From Candidatus Hydrogenedentota bacterium (GTDB taxonomy: Bacteria; Hydrogenedentota; Hydrogenedentia; Hydrogenedentales; CAITNO01), in contig CAIJOU010000928.1 in assembly GCA_903822375.1 (NCBI GenBank), positions 1-9,537 on the forward strand: a stretch of DNA of 9,537 nt, in the 5' to 3' direction. This document shows, piece by piece, positions 1 to 5,996 of this stretch; the stretch's first letter is position 1; each line of letters starts with the position of its first letter. The notes under the pieces were generated by a model that ran no database searches, had not been told where the DNA came from, and saw only the letters and a list, made by a program, of their open reading frames with translations. A program made the translations under genes and the position numbers.

Positions 1-250
1 CTGCAGGCGCCGACACAGCGGGAACGGCCGCGTTTGTTGCGGGCATTACCGCGGATGTGGGAGGTGAAGGCTGTGCGGCGGTGGCCGTTTGCGCGGCAGG
101 CACCGTTTCTGGGGCCGATATGCGGGTATCCCGGTCTCCGCCCATCACCACCATAAGGGCATAACAGAGGCTGAATCCAACCGCCACACCCAGCGTGAAT
201 GTCATCACCAAAGATACGGAAGCACTTTGAAACAAACGGCTTGCGGACAT
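1..250 (-). CDS. Membrane-anchored Pro/Ala-rich protein, 5' end only
   Basis: Reading the minus strand from the ATG at 250, the frame stays open for 83 codons to the window edge, so the gene is cut off and its C-terminal domain is unseen. Residues 1-11 are short and polar (MSASRLFQSAS). Residues about 12-36 form one hydrophobic helix (VSLVMTFTLGVAVGFSL...), like an uncleaved signal anchor. From residue 40 the chain becomes a low-complexity Ala/Pro/Thr linker, the usual tether for a periplasmic or cell-wall domain. An in-frame TGA lies four codons before the chosen ATG, which rules out longer versions. The SD candidate GGGAAGG lies about 13 nt upstream, rather far. It is divergent from the gene at 395. 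The fold and function of the missing part cannot be inferred. Confidence 0.6.
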   Translation of the reverse strand, partial: MSASRLFQSASVSLVMTFTLGVAVGFSLCYALMVVMGGDRDTRISAPETVPAAQTATAAQPSPPTSAVMPATNAAVPAVSAPA

Positions 251-332
251 ACGCCTGTGTCATCCTTCCCGTCGCCGACCCATCCATTCAATGGGCCGCA
301 CCGCCATGGTGGGGCCTCCATGTCAATCATTA

Positions 333-361
333 TTGCACTTTTTATCTTTCAAGAGTAAAAT
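333..361 (+). promoter_or_regulatory. Sigma-70-like promoter for the small secreted protein
   Basis: A -10 box TAAAAT (356-361, five of six consensus bases) lies 17 bp downstream of TTGCAC (333-338, three of six). The surrounding stretch 325-375 is AT-rich in an otherwise GC-rich window. Transcription would start near 368, giving a leader of about 27 nt with GAGGAG at 381-386 before the ATG at 395. This is the only clear promoter in the 144-bp divergent gap; I found no equally good box for the minus-strand gene. Confidence 0.5.
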
Positions 362-394
362 CTTTATGGTTAACAGTTTAGAGGAGATCGCACC

Positions 395-652
395 ATGATG
401 TTCAAGAAGACAGTTCTGGCATTTGCCGCATGTCTGCTGCTTGTAGCTTCGCTGGCGTTCTTTACGGGTCAGGTACAAGCCGCGCCCGCCGCCAAGAGCG
501 CGGATTCGGCAAGTTCCGCCGACCACAAGATTGCCACCCAGGAAGGTTTGCCCACGAAGGAATTCGACAAGGACAAGCTTCCCACCAAGCTGGACATCGG
601 CTTTACCATCGGCTCGGTAGTTGCCGTTATTGCGGCGTTCAAGTATCTGTAG
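395..652 (+). CDS. Small secreted protein with C-terminal hydrophobic helix
   Basis: This is an 85-residue protein of unknown function. GAGGAG at 381-386 sits 8 nt before the ATG, a strong start. Residues 1-29 are a classic signal peptide: MMFKK, then a long hydrophobic core, and a likely cleavage site after VQA (27-29). The mature chain is short: an Ala/Ser-rich stretch (30-44), a charged stretch with the tetrapeptide LPTK twice (52-55 and 62-65), then a hydrophobic helix (about 67-82) ending in KYL. The end superficially resembles a sorting signal (LPxT, then helix, then a positive residue), but the Gly of LPXTG is missing and the tail has only one Lys, so it is more likely a simple membrane anchor. 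A GC-rich hairpin at 717-735 follows, so it is probably monocistronic. I recognise no family. Confidence 0.75.
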   Translation: MMFKKTVLAFAACLLLVASLAFFTGQVQAAPAAKSADSASSADHKIATQEGLPTKEFDKDKLPTKLDIGFTIGSVVAVIAAFKYL

Positions 653-716
653 ACATCAGGCATGGTGACGGAATACAGCTGGGAAGTGGATTCTGCGGCC
701 CACTGAAACGAGATCC

Positions 717-735
717 GCCCCCAGAGGCAGGGGGC
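717..735 (+). terminator. GC-rich hairpin, possible weak terminator
   Basis: GCCCCC (717-722) and GGGGGC (730-735) form a perfect 6-bp stem around a 7-nt loop, 65 nt after the small-protein stop codon. There is no run of T after it, so intrinsic termination would be inefficient. It may instead be a pausing or mRNA-end-protecting structure. Confidence 0.3.
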
Positions 736-799
736 AGTGTTACAGGCCTGATATGGCCATGGATGGGGGGCCAGGGGCCGGGGACGGCATGACGTTGGT

Positions 800-816
800 A
801 TCCTCCAAGGGAGGAT
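800..816 (+). promoter_or_regulatory. Hairpin masking the SD of the diguanylate cyclase
   Basis: ATCCTCC (800-806) and GGAGGAT (810-816) are perfect 7-base complements separated by only AAG. The right arm is the best SD for the ATG at 826 (GGGAGG, 809-814, 11 nt upstream). In the folded mRNA the SD would be paired with a sequence that itself looks like an anti-SD. A second weak purine patch, GAGG (821-824), is too close to the start to serve well. Whether the fold forms in vivo and what opens it are unknown. Confidence 0.5.
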
Positions 817-825
817 CTGCGAGGT

Positions 826-2166
826 ATGGGGTTGCCAGACCGAATTCTAATAGTTGATGCCGAAGCGGGTGCGGCGGAGGTGGTCCGTCAATATCTTCTT
901 GAGGAAGGAATTGACTGTGAGGTGCTCCGTGATCCCAAGGAGGCGTTGAAACTCCTCGAATGGGACCGTTTTTCGCTGTTGATTATGGATTTGGAGCTTC
1001 CGGGCATTTCGGGCCTTGAACTGGTGCGCCATGCGTCCGACCTGGACCCCGACTTGGGAATACTCATCACCACGGCGGCCATGGACGTCTCCAGCGCCAT
1101 TGAAGCGATGCGTCTGGGTGCCTACGACTTCCTTTTCAAGCCTTTCCATATCAGCGAACTGGCGTTTGCCGTGGAAAAATCCCTTGAACGGAGGCGCCTG
1201 CTCAAGGAGAACCGTCAGTACCAGCTTCTCCTTGAAGAACGCGTGCGCGAGGCGACGGCGGGACTGCGGGCGACCAAGGAGTACCTGGAGAATCTGCTCA
1301 ACAGCTCCGTGGACACCGTGTTGACGATCAGCTCTGACTATACGGTCACATACGTCAACCGCGGTGCCGAAGAAATGCTCGGCTTTTCGGCCGCCGAAAT
1401 TGTGGGACAGTCCGTTGTCAGGGTCCTTGCGGGCGGCGAGGACGAACTGAACACGTTCGCCGTCAAGCTGGACCAGGGGCCCATTCGAAACCATGAGACC
1501 AGCCTTATCGCGCGCGACGGCCGGCGGATTCCCGTCATGCTCTCCATTTCCCGGGTTTGCGGGGAAGACGGGGAGATCCTTTCCACCCTGGCCATCTGCA
1601 AGGACATCACGCAGCAGAAGCAGCTTGAGTCCTACCTTAAGGAAATGACCATAAAGGACAGTCTGACCGACCTGTACAACCAGCGCCACTTCCACCAGCT
1701 GCTGGAGATGGAAATCGAGCGGGCGCTCCGCCAGGGGCGGCCCTTGTCGCTCCTGCTCTTTGATGTGGACCGCTTCAAGGCCTATAATGACCACTACGGC
1801 CATCTTGCGGGTGACGATGTGCTGCGGGCCGTGGGCGATTTGGTGCGGGAATGCACGCGTGACTGCGTGGATTCGGGGTTCCGCTACGGCGGGGACGAGT
1901 TCACCGTAATCCTGCCCGAGACGGAGGAGGTGCAGGCGCGCCACGTCGCCGAGCGTATCAGGGCGTCCTTCGAGGAACGCCAGTTCGAGGGTTGCACGCT
2001 GAGCGTGGGTCTGATGACGTTGCGCGAGGACATCAGCGCGCAGACGTTCATCCGTTTTGCCGACGAGACAATGTACGGTGCGAAGCGTTCGGGGGGCAAC
2101 CGCGTTCATGTGTACGATCCCGTCAAGGAAACCATGTCGGCTGAAAGGAGCAAAGTGGTTCTGTGA
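826..2166 (+). CDS. Response-regulator diguanylate cyclase (REC-PAS-GGDEF)
   Basis: A cytoplasmic 446-residue signalling enzyme predicted to make cyclic di-GMP from two GTP. Residues 5-120 are a receiver domain: phospho-acceptor D55 (LIMDLELPG), T83, and K105-P106 (FLFKPF). The acidic pocket is D11-A12-E13, where the second acidic residue of the usual DD/DE pair is Ala. Residues 117-150 are charged and helical, probably a coiled coil. A PAS sensor covers about 150-262. The GGDEF domain covers about 275-432, with metal Asp D313 in FDVDRFK, guanine-contact candidates N321 and D330, and an intact GGDEF at 355-359. The inhibitory RxxD site five residues before GGDEF reads DCVD, with the Arg missing. 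It heads a co-directional operon and its stop overlaps the next start. No histidine kinase is visible nearby. Function is confident at family level; the PAS ligand is unknown. Confidence 0.93.
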   Translation: MGLPDRILIVDAEAGAAEVVRQYLLEEGIDCEVLRDPKEALKLLEWDRFSLLIMDLELPGISGLELVRHASDLDPDLGILITTAAMDVSSAIEAMRLGAYDFLFKPFHISELAFAVEKSLERRRLLKENRQYQLLLEERVREATAGLRATKEYLENLLNSSVDTVLTISSDYTVTYVNRGAEEMLGFSAAEIVGQSVVRVLAGGEDELNTFAVKLDQGPIRNHETSLIARDGRRIPVMLSISRVCGEDGEILSTLAICKDITQQKQLESYLKEMTIKDSLTDLYNQRHFHQLLEMEIERALRQGRPLSLLLFDVDRFKAYNDHYGHLAGDDVLRAVGDLVRECTRDCVDSGFRYGGDEFTVILPETEEVQARHVAERIRASFEERQFEGCTLSVGLMTLREDISAQTFIRFADETMYGAKRSGGNRVHVYDPVKETMSAERSKVVL

Positions 2167-2975
2167 AGTTTGGAATCTGCAACGAAATCTTCAAAGAGTG
2201 GAACAATATGGAGCGCACGATCGACTATGTGCGCAGTGTGGGTTATGACGGGCTTGAAATTGCCCCGTTTACGCTGTCGCAGTATGTTTATGACATTCCC
2301 GATGCCACCCGTCGCGACATCGTGCGGTTTGCGGAAAAGGCGGGACTGGAGATATTGGGCATCCACTGGGTGTTCGTTGGGCCCGAAGGCGTGCATTTGA
2401 CCCATCCCGACGCTGAAGTGCGTGCATTCACAGCCCGCTACTTGGCGGACCTGGTCAACTTCTGCGGTGACGTGGGCGGCAAGGTGCTTATTTTCGGCTC
2501 GCCCAAGCAGCGCAACGTTGGCCGTGATGTCACCTACAATCAGGCCTTCGGGTATGCCCGCGGGGTTTTTGAACAGGCCCTGCCCGTCTGCGAGGCGCGG
2601 GGGGTGACCATATGCATGGAGCAACTCACCCATTTCGAGACCAATTTCTGCCAGACGGTGGACGAGACTCTTGAGCTGATTGAGGCCATTGACCATCCAA
2701 ACTTCCAGTTGCTTTTGGACACCAAGGCCATGGCCTATCAATCCGAGGACAGGGCCGCGCTCATCCGGCGCTGCGCCCGCCATCTCAGGCATTACCATGC
2801 CAACGACACCAATCTGAACGGGCCCGGATGGGGCGACGTGGACTTCGCGCCCATTTTCGAAGCCCTGAACGATATTCAGTATGACCGCTATGTCTCCGTC
2901 GAAGTGTTCAAGTTCGACCCGGGCCCGGAGGCCATTGCCACCCGAAGCCTGGAATACATGAAGCGGTTCGTATAG
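2163..2975 (+). CDS. Xylose-isomerase-like TIM-barrel sugar isomerase/epimerase
   Basis: This 270-residue protein is a predicted cytoplasmic, metal-dependent ketose or sugar-phosphate epimerase/isomerase of the AP-endonuclease-2/xylose-isomerase-like superfamily. It starts with GTG inside the GTGA that ends the diguanylate cyclase gene, with AAAGGAG 12 nt upstream, so translation is probably coupled. The N-terminus MKFGICNEIF is the typical first strand. The four metal ligands are visible: E153 (CMEQ), D186 (LLLDTK), H212 (HYHAND) and E247 (VEVF). Their spacing is essentially that of D-tagatose 3-epimerase (E152, D185, H211, E246). H68 in GIHW is another active-site candidate. Length is normal and no key residue is missing. 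The substrate cannot be read from sequence; members act on ketohexoses, hydroxypyruvate, inosose and others. Confidence 0.88.
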   Translation: MKFGICNEIFKEWNNMERTIDYVRSVGYDGLEIAPFTLSQYVYDIPDATRRDIVRFAEKAGLEILGIHWVFVGPEGVHLTHPDAEVRAFTARYLADLVNFCGDVGGKVLIFGSPKQRNVGRDVTYNQAFGYARGVFEQALPVCEARGVTICMEQLTHFETNFCQTVDETLELIEAIDHPNFQLLLDTKAMAYQSEDRAALIRRCARHLRHYHANDTNLNGPGWGDVDFAPIFEALNDIQYDRYVSVEVFKFDPGPEAIATRSLEYMKRFV

Positions 2976-2992
2976 TTATCCCCTGCCGTGTG

Positions 2993-3007
2993 GCGGAGTG
3001 TCTCCGC
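2993..3007 (+). other. Short hairpin between the isomerase and pdxH
   Basis: GCGGAG (2993-2998) and CTCCGC (3002-3007) form a perfect 6-bp stem with loop TGT, 18 nt after the isomerase stop. There is no T run, so it is a poor intrinsic terminator. It overlaps the upstream GTG at 2998 that could otherwise start pdxH, which favours the downstream start at 3037. It could modestly reduce read-through or stabilise one mRNA segment. Confidence 0.35.
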
Positions 3008-3036
3008 GCCGCTTTCTCCTGGAAAGGGAATACACC

Positions 3037-3630
3037 GTGGCCATCACCCCGGAAACCAGCCCGTTTGATCTGTTTGCCAAATGGTACGCCGAGGCCGAGG
3101 CATGCGAAGGCATAGACGATCATACGGCGATGACTTTGGCCACCGCCGACGCCGGCGGCGCGCCGTACGCGCGCCAGGTGCTGCTCAAGGGCTTTGACGA
3201 GCGCGGCTTTACCTTCTACACCAATCTCACGAGTCCCAAGGCGGGGCAATTGCAGGAAAACCCGCGTGCGGCACTCTGCTTCTACTGGATGCCCCTTGAA
3301 AAACAGGTGCGCATTCGCGGTGCCGTCGAACCGGTTACCGATGCGGAGGCGGATGCCTATTTCGCGTCGCGTCCGCGCCAGAGCCAGGTGGGCGCTTGGG
3401 CGTCGAAACAGTCGCAGCCGCTCGAAGGCCGGCTGGTTCTGGAGCGGCGCATCATCCAGTACGGTGCCAAGTATGCGCTGGTGGCCGTGCCCCGGCCGCC
3501 CTTCTGGTCGGGCTTCCGCGTGATTCCCGACACAATCGAATTCTGGCTGAAAATGCCCTATCGTTTGCATGACCGGCTGGTGTATGCCCGCGCCGCGGAC
3601 GGGTGGGAACACCATCGCCTGTATCCGTGA
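3037..3630 (+). CDS. pdxH: Pyridoxamine 5'-phosphate oxidase
   Basis: PdxH is the FMN enzyme that oxidises pyridoxine or pyridoxamine 5'-phosphate to pyridoxal 5'-phosphate (PLP), the last step of PLP synthesis and salvage. Numbered from the GTG at 3037 (197 residues), the signatures appear in order: ARQVLLKG (45-52), FYTN (60-63), SPKAGQL (66-72, FMN phosphate contacts), CFYWMPLEKQVRIRG (81-95), RPRQSQVGAWAS (112-123), PPFWSGFRV, EFW, and the catalytic-site RLHDR (176-180, matching R197 and H199 of the E. coli enzyme). It ends HHRLYP, close to the usual RLxP end. I chose 3037 because GGAAAGGGA lies 7 nt upstream and homology begins just after it. The upstream in-frame GTG at 2998 (210 residues) has an SD-like patch touching the codon and lies in a hairpin. 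No catalytic residue looks lost. It sits 15 nt before the next gene. Confidence 0.93.
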   Translation: MAITPETSPFDLFAKWYAEAEACEGIDDHTAMTLATADAGGAPYARQVLLKGFDERGFTFYTNLTSPKAGQLQENPRAALCFYWMPLEKQVRIRGAVEPVTDAEADAYFASRPRQSQVGAWASKQSQPLEGRLVLERRIIQYGAKYALVAVPRPPFWSGFRVIPDTIEFWLKMPYRLHDRLVYARAADGWEHHRLYP

Positions 3631-3645
3631 GAGGGGAGACACCCC

Positions 3646-4173
3646 ATGCTCTATCATTTGGCCGAACTGGTGTTTATGCTGCCCTGGTTGCTGCTGCTGG
3701 CGGGCGCGGTTCGCAAGGCCTGCGCAAGGGCCGACCGTTTGCAGCGCATGCAGTGCGAGGGGACGGTGATTATCGTTGCGGGCATGATGGGCTCGCTGTT
3801 GCTCTTTGACCCGGCCTTCGGCTTCGATGCGGCCCGGCAAAGCCGCTTTACCGAGTGGTACCCCTGGGGTGAGCGGGGCCTTTTCTGGATAGGCATGCTG
3901 CTGTCGGGGCTCGGTTTATTCCTCGAGCGCCGACCCAGGCCGGGACTCAAGCAGTGGTCCTCCACTGGAAAGGCGGCGGCCCTCGCGGGTATACTGGGGG
4001 CAGGCATGGTGGCCTTTGCATTTCGCGGGCACACAGAGTTGCTGGGGCATCTTTTCCCGTGGAGTCCGGTCAGAATAGTTTTTTCTCTGGGTATGACCCC
4101 TCTGGCTGTGCTATATTTCCTGGATGCGTTCCAAAACGGCCCCCAGTCGGGTGATGCCGAAACCCTCTATTAG
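3646..4173 (+). CDS. Five-helix integral membrane protein, unknown function
   Basis: This 175-residue protein sits in the inner membrane. GAGGGGAG (3631-3638), 7 nt before the ATG and immediately after the pdxH stop, is a strong ribosome site. Hydrophobic helices fall at about 5-22, 40-56, 78-93, 109-126 and 142-160. The extramembrane segments between them are short; the first (about 23-38) is rich in Arg/Lys, suggesting a cytoplasmic side by the positive-inside rule, and the second holds an aromatic patch (FTEWYPWGERG, 68-78). The tail after 161 is short and polar. I see no transporter, enzyme or sensor motif. Its tight position between pdxH and hisG (15 and 11 nt) argues for co-expression but does not say what it does. 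Confidence 0.8.
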   Translation: MLYHLAELVFMLPWLLLLAGAVRKACARADRLQRMQCEGTVIIVAGMMGSLLLFDPAFGFDAARQSRFTEWYPWGERGLFWIGMLLSGLGLFLERRPRPGLKQWSSTGKAAALAGILGAGMVAFAFRGHTELLGHLFPWSPVRIVFSLGMTPLAVLYFLDAFQNGPQSGDAETLY

Positions 4174-4184
4174 GTGCACCAATC

Positions 4185-5234
4185 ATGAACATGGACGACA
4201 AACTGATCATTGGCATGCCCGCGGGGTCGCTGGCCGACCCCAAGCGCGGCGGCAATCTCGTAAGCCTGCTCAAGGCCGCCGGTTTTCCCACCAAGGGATA
4301 CGAGGACGGCGGGCCGACAACCTTTCTGATGCACACCGGGCTGGTGGGCTGGGACGGACGCCCGCAGGAATTTGGCGCCCAGCTCGCGCTTGAGGAGGTG
4401 GACATTGCCATCGGCGGGGACGACTGGGTCACCGAGCGGGTGCTCGAATACCGGTACGAATACAACCGCGAGGTCAAGCTCAACAAGGTGCTCTCCCTCG
4501 AACGCGGCAACGTGCGCATAGTGGTCATCAACCTGCCCCTGAAAGACGTCACCTTCGACGCATGGCTGACCGGCCTGTTGCGCGAGAAGCCCGTGGTCAA
4601 GATGGTTTCCGAGATGCCCTATCTTGCCATTGAATGGTTTCAGAAAAAGGCCGCGGCCCTGGGCTTTGCCGAGAGCCACAGCGGGTATTCCGTGCAGAAA
4701 TACCACACCCCGCCGCGGATCGATGCGGGGCTGGTCGTCTATGAATCCTGGGGCAAGACCGAGGCCAAGGTGCTCAACGGCGCGGTTGACCTGGGCCTGG
4801 AAATCACGCAGACCGGCAGCGCCATCCGCAACTACGGCCTCCAGATCAGCGAAGAGATCATGAAGTCCGAGACGGGCATCTGGACCACGCCCTCGCTGCG
4901 CGACAACCCGGCCAAGCACGAACTGGCCCGCATGTTCCTGCTGAACCTGTACGGGGCGGTGTTCGCCGAGAACAAGGTGCTGGTGCTCTTCAACGCCAAG
5001 AAAGACCATGTTCCCGCGATTCTCGACTATCTTCGCGAGAACAAGCTGTTTGGCGACGAGCCGACCATGAACGAGGGCCTGAACTTCACCGAATTCAGCA
5101 TCCAGATGAGCGCGTCCAACGCGGCCCTGCCCATCGCCCGCGTGCGCTATGAACTGGCAAAACTCGGCGCCACCTACATTGAGACGGTGCCGCTCGATTC
5201 CTGCATTCCGGGGCTTGACGCCATCCAACTGTAG
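4185..5234 (+). CDS. hisG: ATP phosphoribosyltransferase, long form with regulatory domain
   Basis: HisG joins ATP and PRPP, the first step of histidine synthesis. The start KLIIGMPAGSL (6-16) matches the family's first strand, and VDIAIGGDDWVTE (72-84) matches its GxxD-W-E signature. The PRPP loop region (201-219) reads DLGLEITQTGSAIRNYGL, recognisable but divergent: the usual Asp before the loop is Glu (E206) and the usual TGxTL is TGSAI. Residues about 246-340 match the C-terminal ACT-like domain of long-form HisG, which binds histidine for feedback inhibition (LLNLYGAVFAENKV..., PTMNEGLN, KLGATYIETVPLDSCI). At 349 residues it is longer than the common 290-300. AGGTG (4172-4176) overlaps the previous stop codon and sits 8 nt before the ATG; M3 is an alternative start. 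No other his gene is in the window. Because the loop is altered, a divergent paralogue with another substrate is possible. Confidence 0.85.
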   Translation: MNMDDKLIIGMPAGSLADPKRGGNLVSLLKAAGFPTKGYEDGGPTTFLMHTGLVGWDGRPQEFGAQLALEEVDIAIGGDDWVTERVLEYRYEYNREVKLNKVLSLERGNVRIVVINLPLKDVTFDAWLTGLLREKPVVKMVSEMPYLAIEWFQKKAAALGFAESHSGYSVQKYHTPPRIDAGLVVYESWGKTEAKVLNGAVDLGLEITQTGSAIRNYGLQISEEIMKSETGIWTTPSLRDNPAKHELARMFLLNLYGAVFAENKVLVLFNAKKDHVPAILDYLRENKLFGDEPTMNEGLNFTEFSIQMSASNAALPIARVRYELAKLGATYIETVPLDSCIPGLDAIQL

Positions 5235-5255
5235 GGAAGCAATCCAAGAGAACAG

Positions 5256-5297
5256 AGAACCCGCCCTGCGGTATGCGCAGGGCGGGTTCTGACTTTT
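5256..5297 (+). terminator. Strong bidirectional intrinsic terminator
   Basis: AGAACCCGCCCTGCG (5256-5270) and its exact complement (5276-5290) form a perfect 15-bp stem with a 5-nt GTATG loop. On the plus strand TTTT follows at 5294-5297, 21 nt after the hisG stop begins the gap. On the minus strand a T-rich stretch (TCTGTTCTCTTGG) follows, so it can also end the convergent lipoprotein transcript, whose stop is at 5323. Confidence 0.9.
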
Positions 5298-5322
5298 CAG
5301 ATTCTTCCCGGTTTCGGTCTCT

Positions 5323-5748
5323 TCAGATTCCGCTGATGTCCATGGCGGAAATCATCCACACGCCCTTGACCTTGGTCGCCGAGAAGACCGCTTCGCCGCT
5401 GCCAAAGCTTCCGCGCACCGCCACCGGAGCGACTTCAGCCGTCTCGCCGGTGATGGTCGTCTTGGCCGCGCTGACGTCGATCTCGACACCGTCCAGGAAA
5501 CCCGCACTCTTGGCATTGTCCAGGAATTCCTTGAACGAGGCCTTGTCGCCAATCTGCGGGCATTCAAAGTCTTCAGCGACGTAGGTCATCAGCTTGCTGA
5601 TGTCCTTCGCATTGGCCACGGCCGCGACTTCCTTGGTTTTGGCCTCAAGGGTGGCGAGGTCCGACGGGCCCTTGCCCGTGGTGGCGCAGCCCATCGTCAC
5701 CAAGAGTGCAAGCATCAGACAAACGGACAGGTATTGAATCGCTTTCAT
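5323..5748 (-). CDS. NTF2-like lipoprotein
   Basis: A 141-residue probable lipoprotein. The ATG at 5748 is set by GAGGAG 7-8 nt upstream (AGAGGAGAATGGG); the open frame continues upstream to 5991, but that extension is Arg-rich, lacks signal features and is rejected. Residues 1-20 are a signal peptide (MKAIQYLSVCLMLALLVTMG) with C21 as the lipidation site; the lipobox is imperfect, with Thr at -3. The mature part looks like a small SnoaL/NTF2-type alpha-plus-beta fold: helices at about 31-57 and 69-84, then strands 88-100, 102-112, 116-125 and a closing strand with KGVWMISAMD (128-137), including the typical W131. Such domains often bind small ligands or act as non-enzymatic modules, and no catalytic set is evident. 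It is convergent with hisG and divergent from the kinase-like gene. Confidence 0.82.
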   Translation of the reverse strand: MKAIQYLSVCLMLALLVTMGCATTGKGPSDLATLEAKTKEVAAVANAKDISKLMTYVAEDFECPQIGDKASFKEFLDNAKSAGFLDGVEIDVSAAKTTITGETAEVAPVAVRGSFGSGEAVFSATKVKGVWMISAMDISGI

Positions 5749-5790
5749 CCCATTCTCCTCTTCTGCAACAGTTTGTGAAATCTTCGTGTC

Positions 5791-5806
5791 CTTCCGCACT
5801 CGGAAG
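5791..5806. repeat. Inverted repeat upstream of the lipoprotein gene
   Basis: CTTCCG (5791-5796) and CGGAAG (5801-5806) are perfect 6-base arms around CACT, 43 nt before the lipoprotein ATG on the minus strand. It could be an operator or a hairpin in that gene's leader. I could not place a convincing promoter for the lipoprotein gene relative to it. Confidence 0.3.
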
Positions 5807-5894
5807 ATGCGCAATAGACTGCACGAGCGTCCGGTTGGATTCAAGTTTGTTCCACCAATTGCACCCTGTGCCGGCCCGTGCGCCGCCGTCCTCT

Positions 5895-5922
5895 TTGCCC
5901 GCCGTTCACGCTGTGGTATAGT
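5895..5922 (+). promoter_or_regulatory. Sigma-70-like promoter for the kinase-like/PIG-L operon
   Basis: TTGCCC (5895-5900, four of six -35 bases) and TATAGT (5917-5922, five of six -10 bases) are 16 bp apart. Transcription would begin near 5929, giving a leader of about 68 nt. The leader is GC-rich (for example ACGGCGGCGCCG at 5941-5952), so it may fold. Confidence 0.5.
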
Positions 5923-5996
5923 CTTGCGCAAACAGCGCAGACGGCGGCGCCGTTGCGCCTTGCCGCAGCCGGAAGGAAAGGAATAACACACCCATT

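Noticed and set aside
662..706. 14-codon plus-strand open frame before the diguanylate cyclase
   Set aside because: It has no SD at a usable distance and no amino-acid run suggesting a leader peptide.
847..2109. 420-residue minus-strand open frame opposite the diguanylate cyclase
   Set aside because: It is antisense to a gene with complete REC, PAS and GGDEF motifs. The translation is His/Arg/Gln-rich with no domain, as expected from GC-rich codon bias.
2998..3036. Longer pdxH beginning at GTG 2998
   Set aside because: The SD-like patch touches the codon, the region forms a hairpin, and homology begins only after the GTG at 3037, which has GGAAAGGGA at a good distance.
4170..5228. 352-residue minus-strand open frame opposite hisG
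   Set aside because: It is an antisense shadow of a motif-complete hisG; the plus strand has the ribosome site and family matches.
5749..5991. N-terminal extension of the lipoprotein to 5991
   Set aside because: It would bury the signal peptide behind 81 Arg-rich residues and overlap the promoter of the divergent operon; GAGGAG supports the ATG at 5748.
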